DNA of 18,555 nucleotides from an uncultured Methanobrevibacter sp. (GCF_937898925.1 NZ_CALDKF010000118.1:1-18555), one strand, 5' to 3'; positions 7,113-14,621 are shown, numbered from the stretch's first letter. The notes: generated from the letters alone by a model not told the origin. Program-made: numbers and translations.

Positions 7113-7135
7113 ATATACTATGTAATATAGTATAT
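7113..7135. promoter_or_regulatory. 9+5+9 bp dyad overlapping the moxR TATA box
   Basis: ATATACTAT (7113-7121) and ATAGTATAT (7127-7135) are perfect inverted repeats around GTAAT. The right arm merges into TATATAAA (7131-7138), the likely TATA box of the MoxR-VWA operon. A protein bound here would block TBP, so repression is the simplest reading. Confidence 0.5.
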
Positions 7136-7212
7136 AAAATTCAATATAAAAAATTATTTTCAAAATATTTTTATATTTATATTATTTCTAATTAACTAAA
7201 AAAGGTTTTTAA

Positions 7213-8085
7213 ATGACAGATGAAGAATTAACCATAGAAGAAATAGGAAAAAAGTTAGAAAGTACTGGTTATATTTCCAATAATGAAATCAGCACTTCTG
7301 TATTCTTATCCTTATCTTTAAACAAGCCGATCTTGATTGAAGGACCTCCTGGAGTAGGTAAGACAGAGCTTGCAAAGGCTGTTTCCGAATGTTTAGGAAG
7401 GGAATTCTTCAGGATTCAATGTTATGAAGGTATCACCTTTGAACAGATTGTAGGAGAATGGAACTATCAAAAGCAATTACTCCATTTGGAAGCATTCAAA
7501 GGTAGCCAAAAAGGTGAAGAGTCAATATTTGAAGATGATTTCTTTATCAGAAGACCACTTTTAACCTCCTTTATGAATGACAAGCCATCACTTCTTCTCA
7601 TTGACGAAATCGATAAGGCAGATGAAGAAGTGGAAAGTTTCTTGCTTCAGGCATTAGGAGAAAAGCAGATTACTGTAAACGATTTAGGTACTTTTGACCT
7701 TCAAAACGATTTGATGGTAATGCTCACTTCAAACGCTCAAAGAAACTTGCTTGAAGAGACAAAGGACAGATGTCTGTTCTTATACATTTCATACCCTTCC
7801 GTTGAACGTGAAATGGCTATTGTTAAAGCTAGAGTTCCAGATGCAGACAATGGTTTAGTCAAGAAGGTTGTTAATATGGTTCACAGAATCAGAACATTCA
7901 ACTTAAATAAGAAACCATCTGTAAGGGCTTCAATTGATTGGGTAAGCTCTGTAATGCATTTGGATAAGGATTACAAGAATGTTGATGCTGCACTTGAGGA
8001 CAGTGTTGGTGTAGCTATCAAGACAGAACCGGACAAGGCTAAAGTAATTAAAGAGATCTTTAGAAACGAATATATGAATGAGTAG
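7213..8085 (+). CDS. MoxR-family AAA+ ATPase (CoxD-like)
   Basis: 290 residues. Walker A is GPPGVGKT at 44-51 and Walker B is LLLIDEID at 127-134; a sensor-1-like 'VMLTSNAQRN' follows, and a C-terminal lid has 'KPSVRASIDWV'. MoxR ATPases work with VWA proteins as chaperones that insert metals or mature enzyme complexes (CoxD/CoxE for CO dehydrogenase, MoxR for methanol dehydrogenase). The VWA partner follows after 54 nt, so the pair is complete. No candidate client enzyme lies next to it. The AAAGGT site (7200-7205) precedes the ATG by 7 nt. Transcription probably starts from the dyad-overlapped TATA box at 7131-7138. Confidence 0.88.
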   Translation: MTDEELTIEEIGKKLESTGYISNNEISTSVFLSLSLNKPILIEGPPGVGKTELAKAVSECLGREFFRIQCYEGITFEQIVGEWNYQKQLLHLEAFKGSQKGEESIFEDDFFIRRPLLTSFMNDKPSLLLIDEIDKADEEVESFLLQALGEKQITVNDLGTFDLQNDLMVMLTSNAQRNLLEETKDRCLFLYISYPSVEREMAIVKARVPDADNGLVKKVVNMVHRIRTFNLNKKPSVRASIDWVSSVMHLDKDYKNVDAALEDSVGVAIKTEPDKAKVIKEIFRNEYMNE

Positions 8086-8139
8086 ATTAACGATTAGATT
8101 TAATTTTCTGCACTTATTAAGTATTTTTAAGGTTTTAAT

Positions 8140-9300
8140 ATGGAAGAGAAAATCGTAAGATTATCAAATGATTTGAGAAAAAAGGGAATGCCTGTGAGTG
8201 TCAGGTCCACCCAGTCTGCAATAGATGCATATGCAATACTGGGAGAGGATAATGTAGACACTTTAAAAGATGCATTCAGATCCATTTATGTCAAAAGCAA
8301 GTATGACATTCCTAAATTCAATGAGTCATTTGATGGATTCTTCGCTAAGAAAGCTCCAAAGAAATTGGATAATGACCTTAACAGAGCTTACAGGCCAAAC
8401 TCCATGAAAGGAAAGCTTTCACAGCATGAATGGAAAATCACCATGCAGAAAGGAACTGGTGGAAAGCAAATCCAAATGGGTGCAGAACAGGCTATGGAAT
8501 ACTTTGCAGGAAGACCTATCCTTGAAGACAGGGACAAGGACCTTGCAAGGGATAATGATATTCTAAACAGTGATTTGTCAAAGCTTAACAAATACGATGA
8601 AAGGGTATTTGAATTATGTGTAGAGCTTGGAAGAAAAATCGCTAACAAGCAGTCAAGAAGAAAGAGATTGGCTCGTTCAAATAAGATTGACATGAGAAGG
8701 ACAATGAGGCAAAACATGAAATATGGTGGTGTGCCGATTGATCTTGTTCATGTAAAGAAAAAACCTCATAGAAAACAGCATTTGTTCCTGAATGATGTCA
8801 GCGGTTCATGTGAATGGATCAGCAGTTGGTTTTTCATGCTTATGTTTGCATGTCAAAAGACATTCAAGGACTCAAGAATGTTTGAATTTGACAATAAGAC
8901 AATAGAAACAACTGAATTTTTAAAAGAAAAGTATATGGTCAATGCATTTGCAGAAATCAGATTGCTCCGTATGAGAAATATGATGGTTAGAGGAACATCA
9001 AATATGTTCACTGCATTCGAATCATTCATGAAACAGGCAGATATAAGCAATAAGTCTTACATTATCCTATTGTCAGATTGCAGGGATTGGGCAGGTCCTA
9101 AGGTAAATGGAATACCTGCAAGTGTAGAGCTCATTTCCCAAATGTCAAGCATGGCTAAAAAGGTAGTTATCCTAAACCCTGAGGATAAGAAGAAATGGGA
9201 TGTAGTTGACAGTTGCGTATCATTGTATAAGGGAGCAGGCGCTCAAGTTTACGAAGTCAGCACATTGAACCAATTGGCAGAATTTGTGGCTGATATGTAA
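8140..9300 (+). CDS. VWA-domain protein (CoxE-like), partner of MoxR ATPase
   Basis: 386 residues. An N-terminal helical, basic half of about 200 residues is followed by a VWA domain. The metal-ion-dependent adhesion site (MIDAS) is intact: D219-x-S221-x-S223 in 'NDVSGSC', T286 in 'RGTSNMF', and D313 in 'LLSDCRDW'. There is no signal peptide, so it acts in the cytoplasm. In the CoxE family this protein binds the client and links it to the MoxR ring. It has its own AGGT site (8128-8131) and probably shares the moxR transcript. The long N-terminal region with 'RRKRLARSNK' is typical of the archaeal subgroup; its contribution is unknown. Confidence 0.86.
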   Translation: MEEKIVRLSNDLRKKGMPVSVRSTQSAIDAYAILGEDNVDTLKDAFRSIYVKSKYDIPKFNESFDGFFAKKAPKKLDNDLNRAYRPNSMKGKLSQHEWKITMQKGTGGKQIQMGAEQAMEYFAGRPILEDRDKDLARDNDILNSDLSKLNKYDERVFELCVELGRKIANKQSRRKRLARSNKIDMRRTMRQNMKYGGVPIDLVHVKKKPHRKQHLFLNDVSGSCEWISSWFFMLMFACQKTFKDSRMFEFDNKTIETTEFLKEKYMVNAFAEIRLLRMRNMMVRGTSNMFTAFESFMKQADISNKSYIILLSDCRDWAGPKVNGIPASVELISQMSSMAKKVVILNPEDKKKWDVVDSCVSLYKGAGAQVYEVSTLNQLAEFVADM

Positions 9301-9327
9301 CTTAAGAACCGATTAGTTAGTTAAATA

Positions 9328-9336
9328 TTATATAAA
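9328..9336 (+). promoter_or_regulatory. TATA box of the tRNA thiolase gene
   Basis: TTATATAAA lies 58-66 bp upstream of the ATG. The predicted transcript start near 9360 leaves a short 5' UTR with GGATGA (9381-9386) as ribosome-binding site. Confidence 0.5.
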
Positions 9337-9393
9337 TCAAAAAAGTAAAAATTATTTTATTATTTTATTATTTTAAAAAAGGATGACTTTAAT

Positions 9394-10314
9394 ATGGGAT
9401 CTTGTACTAAATGTGGAAATCCGAATGTGATTATAAAGAGAAAAGCTTCTGGACAGGCTTTATGCAAGGATTGTTTTATTGAAAGCATTGAAAAGAAGGT
9501 CAAGCAAACAATCAAGAAGGAAAACTTTATCGAAAAGGGAGATAAGGTTTTAGTTGCATTGTCTGGAGGAAAGGATAGTGTAGTGACTTTAGAAATTCTC
9601 AATTCATATGTCAAAAGGCATATTATAGAATTATGTGCTGTAACCATCGATGAAGGAATCGCAGGTTACAGAGAGGAAGGAGTCGAGATTGCAAAGGCAC
9701 ATGCAGATAGACTTGGAATTCCACATAAAGTTGTTTCATTTAAGGAAAGTTTCGGCATTGACTTGGATGAGATAATGAAAAATGAAAACCATAGAGGGTC
9801 CTGTACATATTGCGGGGTATTCAGAAGATGGATTATCAATAGGGCTGCAAGGGAATTTGGAGCAACCAAGATTGCTACCGGACATAACCTTGATGATGAA
9901 ACCCAAGCTATTCTAATGAATTATCTTGAAGGAAATACTGAAAACTTGGCTAAGATAGGTCCTAAGACAGAATCAAACAGTGAATTGTTCACTGTTAAAA
10001 TCAAGCCACTTAGAGAAATTCCTGAAAAGGAAATTGGTCTTTATGCACTTGCAAAAGGTTTGGACATTCATCTTGCAGGCTGCCCATATGCTCAGGAATC
10101 ATTCAGAATGGAAATTTCCAATATCTTAAATGAATTGGTTAAGGAACATCCAACAATTAAGTATTCCACACTTAGAGGATTTGATAAGATAAGGCCAGCA
10201 ATCAGAAGCGAAATGGCTCATGATTATGAATTTGACAGATGCGAACGCTGTGGAGAGCCCTCTTCAAATAGGTTATGCAGGGCTTGCACATTTCTAGAGG
10301 AATTGGGGAAATAG
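9394..10314 (+). CDS. tRNA 2-thiolation enzyme (Ncs6/CTU1/TtuA family)
   Basis: 306 residues, normal for the family. An N-terminal zinc finger (CTKC ... CKDC) is followed by the PP-loop ATPase motif SGGKDS at 57-62. Three cysteines expected to hold an Fe-S cluster are present: C137 and C140 in 'CTYC', and C230 in 'AGCPYA'. A C-terminal zinc ribbon (CERCG ... CRAC) completes the fold. The enzyme adenylates uridine in tRNA and replaces oxygen with sulfur, at the wobble position for Ncs6-type or at U54 for TtuA-type. The ubiquitin-like sulfur carrier gene lies 124 nt downstream, a strong functional link. Which uridine is the target cannot be settled from sequence alone. The TAG stop sits in a hairpin loop. 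Confidence 0.9.
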   Translation: MGSCTKCGNPNVIIKRKASGQALCKDCFIESIEKKVKQTIKKENFIEKGDKVLVALSGGKDSVVTLEILNSYVKRHIIELCAVTIDEGIAGYREEGVEIAKAHADRLGIPHKVVSFKESFGIDLDEIMKNENHRGSCTYCGVFRRWIINRAAREFGATKIATGHNLDDETQAILMNYLEGNTENLAKIGPKTESNSELFTVKIKPLREIPEKEIGLYALAKGLDIHLAGCPYAQESFRMEISNILNELVKEHPTIKYSTLRGFDKIRPAIRSEMAHDYEFDRCERCGEPSSNRLCRACTFLEELGK

Positions 10315-10345
10315 ATTTCCCTTTTTCATTTTTTTAATTTTTTTT
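10306..10345 (+). terminator. Intrinsic-type terminator with the stop codon as loop
   Basis: GGGAAA (10306-10311) pairs with TTTCCC (10316-10321), extendable by one G-U. The tetraloop is TAGA, and its first three bases are the stop codon of the thiolase gene. Three T tracts follow up to 10345. Confidence 0.7.
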
Positions 10346-10363
10346 ATAATTATCCATATTTTT

Positions 10364-10375
10364 TAACAATTGTTA
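10364..10375. promoter_or_regulatory. Palindrome TAACAATTGTTA upstream of the sulfur carrier gene
   Basis: This is a perfect 12-bp palindrome immediately before the TATA-like TTTAAATATT (10379-10388). It shares a 15-nt sequence (TTAACAATTGTTATA) with 17379-17393, and the TAACA-N2-TGTTA core with 6887-6898. Confidence 0.5.
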
Positions 10376-10438
10376 TAATTTAAATATTATGATTTACATA
10401 TTAAAAGTGAAGGGATAAAAAATAAATAAGGTGATTTT

Positions 10439-10639
10439 ATGAGTTTTACATTAAAAATCAAGGATAAAGTGGAAAAGAGAGAAATTGACGGCGATTTGAC
10501 CATTAAGGATTTATTGGATGATTTGGATTTATCTTCAGAAACCATGGTAAGCAAAAAGAATGGAGAGATTGTTATAGAAGAGGAAACAATCGAAGATGGT
10601 GATGAGATAGAGTTTATCCAAATTATTTATGGAGGATAA
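10439..10639 (+). CDS. Ubiquitin-like sulfur carrier protein (MoaD/ThiS/SAMP-type)
   Basis: 66 residues with a beta-grasp pattern and the essential C-terminal Gly-Gly ('QIIYGG'). It is acidic and short like ThiS, SAMP and TtuB proteins. These are adenylated at the C-terminus by an E1-like enzyme and then carry a thiocarboxylate. Next to an Ncs6/TtuA-type enzyme, the likely job is to supply sulfur for tRNA thiolation. Some archaeal members also modify proteins, and a role in molybdopterin or thiamine synthesis cannot be excluded. The ribosome-binding site GGTGAT (10430-10435) is 3 nt before the ATG. It has its own promoter region with a TAACA-N2-TGTTA palindrome. No E1-like gene is in the window. 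Confidence 0.87.
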   Translation: MSFTLKIKDKVEKREIDGDLTIKDLLDDLDLSSETMVSKKNGEIVIEEETIEDGDEIEFIQIIYGG

Positions 10640-10664
10640 TTCCCATCTATTAAATTAAATCTTT

Positions 10665-10762
10665 TTTTAAGCTTTTTTTTATTTTTTTTCATATTTTCAT
10701 ATTTTTTCATTTCTTATCATTAATTTCTTAGTCTATCTTTTACTTTTTTTCAATAATTTTAA
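10665..10762 (+). terminator. Oligo-T terminator region after the sulfur carrier gene
   Basis: A series of T runs (six or more runs of 4-9 T) fills this stretch, without a good stem. Archaeal RNA polymerase can terminate at such tracts without a hairpin, so this is a plausible termination zone. Confidence 0.4.
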
Positions 10763-10771
10763 TAATTTTAA

Positions 10772-10785
10772 TTTATAAATATATA
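10772..10785 (+). promoter_or_regulatory. TATA box of the DUF89 gene
   Basis: TTTATAAATATATA lies 47-60 bp before the AUU start at 10832. Its position predicts a transcript start near 10805-10810 and a 5' UTR of about 25 nt. Confidence 0.5.
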
Positions 10786-10821
10786 ATTAGAATATTATAT
10801 TTAATTATTTTTTTTATTTTC

Positions 10822-10834
10822 AGGTGATAATATT
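10822..10834 (+). promoter_or_regulatory. Ribosome-binding site that fixes an AUU start codon
   Basis: AGGTGAT, then AAT, then ATT. The spacing equals that of confident ATG starts in this window (GGTGAT plus 3-4 nt at 2252, 5065, 10439 and 16363). No ATG, GTG or TTG is in frame between the upstream stop (10802) and 10913. Confidence 0.6.
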
Positions 10835-11692
10835 AAAGTTTATTACGAATGTGGAGCATGCTTTTTAAGACAAGCAAAGGAAGCTATTGACTTATCTACA
10901 GATGATGAGGAATTGAAATTCAAACTTATTCAAGATGTATTGTCATATCTCGGTGAAAACTTCTCAAAGGATTTGTCTTCTAATGCCACTGGAACAAGGA
11001 TTCATCAATACATTAAAAAGGAAACTGGTTGCTATGATCCTTATTACAATCAAAAGAAGGAAGGAAATGAAATTGCATTGTCCTTAGTGCCTAAAGTGAG
11101 AGAAATTCTAAAGGAAGACAATAGTTTGGAAACTTATGTTAAAGTAGCTATTGTAGGAAATATTCTTGATTTCGGCACATTTGGTTTGAATACAGAATTT
11201 GAATCCATGATAACTGAAGGATTAAAGAAAGAGCTTGTCATTAACAAGATAGATGAGTTTGAAGATGCTTTAAGAAAGTATGATAAGGTTCTCTATTTAG
11301 TGGATAACACTGGAGAAATTGTCTTTGACAAGTTTCTTCTTGAAAAAATCAAGGAATATGATGTTGACATTACTGTGGCAGTCAAGGAAAAGCCTATCCT
11401 AAACGATGCCTGCATGAAAGAGGCATTGGAAGCAGGTCTCGATGAAGTGGCTACATTAATCACTACAGGCTCTGATTCTGTAGGTGTTGTGGAATCAATG
11501 ATTTCAGATGAGTTTAAGGAAATCCTTTTGGATTCTCCATTTGTAATCTCTAAGGGTATGGGAAATTTTGAAGGATTGACTGAAATGAACCTTGACGGAC
11601 AGGATATCTTTGTATTGCTTTGTACAAAATGTTCATCTATCTCTAAGGAATTAGGTCTTGCTGAAGGTTCCCATATTTTAACAACTTTATAA
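10832..11692 (+). CDS. DUF89 / ARMT1-like damage-control phosphatase, apparent AUU start
   Basis: 286 residues if translation starts at ATT 10832. The start is chosen because AGGTGAT (10822-10828) lies 3 nt before it, and because the frame then reads KVYYECGACFLRQAKEA, the expected N-terminus with the CxxC of subfamily I. The first conventional in-frame start, TTG at 10913, would delete this conserved block. Later motifs fit the metal-dependent phosphatase: 'VDNTGEIVFD', 'AVKEKPILND', 'SKGMGNFEG'. DUF89 enzymes dephosphorylate damaged phosphometabolites such as sugar phosphates or 4'-phosphopantetheine; the substrate here is unknown. It could also be read as a gene with a mutated ATG. Confidence 0.85.
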   Translation: MKVYYECGACFLRQAKEAIDLSTDDEELKFKLIQDVLSYLGENFSKDLSSNATGTRIHQYIKKETGCYDPYYNQKKEGNEIALSLVPKVREILKEDNSLETYVKVAIVGNILDFGTFGLNTEFESMITEGLKKELVINKIDEFEDALRKYDKVLYLVDNTGEIVFDKFLLEKIKEYDVDITVAVKEKPILNDACMKEALEAGLDEVATLITTGSDSVGVVESMISDEFKEILLDSPFVISKGMGNFEGLTEMNLDGQDIFVLLCTKCSSISKELGLAEGSHILTTL

Positions 11693-11769
11693 TTTTTATT
11701 TATTTGGTTATTTAATGTAAGATGGTTTTGTAAGTAGTTTTGGAAATAATTAATAAATGGGGGTTAATT

Positions 11770-12576
11770 ATGAAATTTGGTTTTATAGGATTTGGTGAAG
11801 TGTCTTACACTTTATCAAAAATACTATTATCTTACGGCTTTGATGTTTTAACATCAACTGAAGGAAGATCAAAAAAGACAAAAGAATTAGTTAAATCTCT
11901 TAATTTAACTGTGTTGGATAGCTTTGAAGAGGTTGCTCATCAATCTGACATTTTAATTTCAGCAAACAGCCCGCAAAGTGCATTGGCTGTTGCATTGAAG
12001 TATGGTTCATTGACAGATGGAATATTCCTGGACTTTAACAACATATCCCCAAATACTGCAAAGCAAATTGAAAATTATCTGACCAGTGAGCATTTCATTG
12101 ACTCTGCTATTATGGGTAGGGTAAGTTCAGAGGAATTGCATCTTTATTTCTCAGGCAGAAAAGCTAAAGGGTTTGTAAAAAGCATGAAGGATTTCATTAG
12201 CAATTATGAGCCATCTAGTGATATAAAGGTTAATATTAAGGTAGTCAGTGATGAAATTGGAGATGTTTCCAAATTGAAAATCCTTAGAAGCTCATATACA
12301 AAAGGGGTTTCTGCACTTCTTGTAGAAACTTTTGAAACTGCAGAAAAATTAGGTCTTAGCGAAGACTTATGGGAAATATTGTCATTGACTGAAAATAGGG
12401 ATTTCGAAACTTCTTCAAAATCACGTATCTCATCATCAAATAAAAAAGCTAAGCGTAAATATGAGGAATTGAATGAAGTCTTGGAATTTTTAGATGATGT
12501 TGACAAAAAGAGAAAGTCTAAAATCATGGCTTTAGCTACACGTGAAAAATTTGAAAAACTGAAAAATAGAAAATAA
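11770..12576 (+). CDS. NAD(P)-dependent oxidoreductase, beta-hydroxyacid dehydrogenase type with DUF1932 C-terminus
   Basis: 268 residues. The N-terminus 'MKFGFIGFGEVSYTLSKIL' is a Rossmann fold with the GxGxxx pattern seen in DUF1932 proteins; residues 1 to about 150 form this domain. The rest is helical, like the 6-phosphogluconate dehydrogenase C-terminal fold, with 'KILRSSYTKGVSALLVETF', where the conserved Lys would be catalytic. I start at the ATG 11770; an upstream in-frame TTG at 11740 would add ten unconserved-looking residues that include the GGGGGT ribosome-binding site. The substrate is unknown. The gap to DUF89 is only 77 nt, so cotranscription is possible. Confidence 0.82.
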   Translation: MKFGFIGFGEVSYTLSKILLSYGFDVLTSTEGRSKKTKELVKSLNLTVLDSFEEVAHQSDILISANSPQSALAVALKYGSLTDGIFLDFNNISPNTAKQIENYLTSEHFIDSAIMGRVSSEELHLYFSGRKAKGFVKSMKDFISNYEPSSDIKVNIKVVSDEIGDVSKLKILRSSYTKGVSALLVETFETAEKLGLSEDLWEILSLTENRDFETSSKSRISSSNKKAKRKYEELNEVLEFLDDVDKKRKSKIMALATREKFEKLKNRK

Positions 12577-12579
12577 AGT

Positions 12580-12602
12580 GATTGTTGTTTCAATCTTTTT
12601 TC
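12580..12602 (+). terminator. Weak hairpin plus T run after the oxidoreductase gene
   Basis: GATTG (12580-12584) pairs with CAATC (12591-12595) around a 6-nt loop, followed by six T. The stem is only 5 bp, so this is tentative, but the position just after the stop and before a convergent gene is right. Confidence 0.4.
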
Positions 12603-12662
12603 ATAATTTAGTCATATAATTTAATCATTAATAATTTAATTATTTTTTAATTCATTATTTTT

Positions 12663-13961
12663 TTAATAATCATGGATAGTAATTTTTACTCTCCAATCAT
12701 TTCTTTTGTTTTTAATTAGTTCTCCACTTACAGGGATGTATCTGGAGTCTAAAATGTATCGTAGATAAGTTACTTCCTTTGAAGGAAGCTTTAAATTTGT
12801 TTTTATCTTAATCTTTTTTTCCTTTATCTCACAGGATATCTGGTTATCCTTATCGACAAAGATCTTTGCTTCAAGTCCTTCTTGAACTTTTTTTGCTTCG
12901 AATTTAGTGAGGTTCAAACCTGATTCAAGAGTCATTAAAGGATTTACTTTCAAGTCCTTTCTTGTTCTGAACTTTTCATTAGCTTCCTTTGCAGAAACTC
13001 CCTTATCCACTTCTTCAGCAACATACCAAGCTCTTTCAATGATCTTATCGACATTCTGCTCTTCAGGAATAACTCCCTTTTCTTCATAATGTCTCATTAG
13101 TTTAAGAACTTCATCTTTTGTCACTTCCTCTTCAATGCAGGAAGCTGCGAGGCGAGTCATTACAGGACCATAATCCGCTCTTCTAAAGCTTGCCCAAATG
13201 GACTCTTCATCATCCTTATAGAATCTTCCTTCAACAATTTTATTGATTACCTTACCATTCAAATAAGCGATATTTGTCAAGTTTGATCTGGAATAAGTGT
13301 TCATCTTATGCTTCAACACTTTCATGTTTCTTTTTCCAGGGATTGTACCGTTTTCAATTTCCCTTTCCAATATTTCAATGCTTGTTTTAGGAAGCAATTT
13401 TTTTATATCATCACTGATAACTAAGTCATTTTTTAGGATTTCCTTTCTAATGAATCTTCCAGAGACCTTTTTAGGCTGTGTGAGCTCTGGAATAAGGTGA
13501 AAATCAATCTTTCTATCAAATCTTTTTGATAGGAATTCATTTATCGCATACCATCTGATCACATTTCTGTTAGGGAAATCTTGAGGTATTCCAAGGAAAC
13601 TGCCCTCTTGGATGAATCTTTCAGCATATTTTTTCACTTCATCCAAACTGATGTCTGCAGCGGTGATGTAATCTGTTACACCATCTTCATGCATTTTAGC
13701 AAGCCTGATAGGCACACTGTATGATAAAATCAGTCTATGATGCAGTCCTTCAACTCCAATTACCTTATTCGCACCTAATGCAAGAGCCATTTCCTTTCTT
13801 GCTTCAAAAGGGGTGAAAAAAGGAGCATGATTTGCACTGTAGCCCTTATTCATATAAATAGCCACTTCAATGTTTTTTTCATCAGCTATTTCACGAGCTT
13901 TTCTAATCAATTGTTCATGTCCTTTGTGGACTGGGTCAAAGTCTGCACTAATTGCTATCAT
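12663..13961 (-). CDS. HxGH-type nucleotidyltransferase, TmcAL/DUF795-like, with extra C-terminal domain
   Basis: 432 residues. The N-terminus 'ISADFDPVHKGHEQLI' has the adenylyltransferase motif HKGH at 12-15, and 'SGRFIRKE' (167-174) stands where TmcAL has its second ATP-binding signature. 'FEARKEMALALGANKVI' (52-68) also resembles TmcAL. TmcAL uses acetate and ATP to make N4-acetylcytidine at the wobble base of bacterial elongator tRNA-Met. An archaeal protein of this kind could act on tRNA or on another substrate; function is unproven. A C-terminal region of about 110 residues, lysine-rich and beta-like, ends 'DWRVKITIHDY'. An AGGA site lies 9 nt before the ATG. It follows the second DUF308 gene on the same strand, with a strong terminator between them. 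Confidence 0.72.
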   Translation of the reverse strand: MIAISADFDPVHKGHEQLIRKAREIADEKNIEVAIYMNKGYSANHAPFFTPFEARKEMALALGANKVIGVEGLHHRLILSYSVPIRLAKMHEDGVTDYITAADISLDEVKKYAERFIQEGSFLGIPQDFPNRNVIRWYAINEFLSKRFDRKIDFHLIPELTQPKKVSGRFIRKEILKNDLVISDDIKKLLPKTSIEILEREIENGTIPGKRNMKVLKHKMNTYSRSNLTNIAYLNGKVINKIVEGRFYKDDEESIWASFRRADYGPVMTRLAASCIEEEVTKDEVLKLMRHYEEKGVIPEEQNVDKIIERAWYVAEEVDKGVSAKEANEKFRTRKDLKVNPLMTLESGLNLTKFEAKKVQEGLEAKIFVDKDNQISCEIKEKKIKIKTNLKLPSKEVTYLRYILDSRYIPVSGELIKNKRNDWRVKITIHDY

Positions 13962-14079
13962 AGTATGTTTCCTAAAGTTATTATTATTTAAAAATAGTAA
14001 TTTATTGTTTTAAAAATTTTATTTATTTTATAATTAATTATTTATTTTGATTAATTGTATTATTATGTTTTTTAAAAAA

Positions 14080-14118
14080 TAGTAAAAGGAATAAATAATA
14101 ATTTTTTATTATTTATTC
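14080..14118 (-). terminator. All-A/T 13-bp hairpin terminator of the second DUF308 gene
   Basis: GAATAAATAATAA (14089-14101) and TTATTATTTATTC (14106-14118) are perfect inverted repeats around TTTT, extendable by a G-U pair. On the minus strand the stem begins 5 nt after the stop and is followed by CTTTTACTATTTTTT. Confidence 0.7.
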
Positions 14119-14123
14119 TACAT

Positions 14124-14615
14124 TTAATAACCATTATCTAATAAGTTCAATACTCCAGTTACTAATAACCAGATTCCTATTAATGAACCGAGAATGAGTG
14201 GATTATTAATATAGGTTCCAAGAATAATGTATATTACACCTAAAACTATTCCTAATATTCCCATCCAGAATCCGTATTTGTTGTCTCTGTTTCCAACAAT
14301 GATTATTAAACCTATTATGATTAAGAATATTCCTGCTAAATAGATTGTTAAAGCAGTTAAAAATGCAAATATGCTTGGGTTAAATATTAAACCTAAACTA
14401 ATTATTAACATTAATATTCCTAAGATTGTATTAATCAATCCTCTGGTTGTGTTGTATTCTACTTCACTAACACCATTTGCTAATAAGAAGATTGCAAGTA
14501 ATAAAACTGATAATCCAAGGATATCTGATGCTGCAATTACTCCAAGCATTGGGAATGCAATGATAAGAATTCCTAAAATAATTGCAATAATGCTTATTGT
14601 AGTTTGTTTATGCAA
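14124..14615 (-). CDS. DUF308 (HdeD-like) multipass membrane protein, TTG start
   Basis: 163 residues with six hydrophobic helices and the same layout as the protein at 5065-5586, including a 'NNPLILGSLIGIWLLVTGVLNL' ending that parallels 'NNPLFIVILIGVCLIISGVLYL'. The start is TTG (14613-14615): a full GGAGGT (14622-14627) sits 6 nt before it, and no ATG occurs until about residue 24, inside helix 1. The gene follows RaSEA on the same strand after 134 bp, but has its own strong ribosome-binding site and terminator. The role is unknown; HdeD homologues are membrane stress proteins in enterobacteria. Confidence 0.8.
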   Translation of the reverse strand: MHKQTTISIIAIILGILIIAFPMLGVIAASDILGLSVLLLAIFLLANGVSEVEYNTTRGLINTILGILMLIISLGLIFNPSIFAFLTALTIYLAGIFLIIIGLIIIVGNRDNKYGFWMGILGIVLGVIYIILGTYINNPLILGSLIGIWLLVTGVLNLLDNGY

Positions 14616-14621
14616 GTTCTT

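Larger units (their letters stand above)
6839..7212. other. 374-bp spacer: MFS promoter, microprotein, moxR promoter
   Basis: This divergent spacer holds the MFS promoter with a palindrome (6885-6900), a 27-codon reading frame on the minus strand (6937-7020), a TATA-like ATTTATATATAT stretch at 7086-7097, and a long dyad at the moxR TATA box (7113-7135). The remainder is plain A/T. Confidence 0.6.

Noticed and set aside
11740..11769. TTG start ten codons before the oxidoreductase ATG
   Set aside because: The added residues contain the ribosome-binding region, and the Rossmann fold begins at the ATG 11770.
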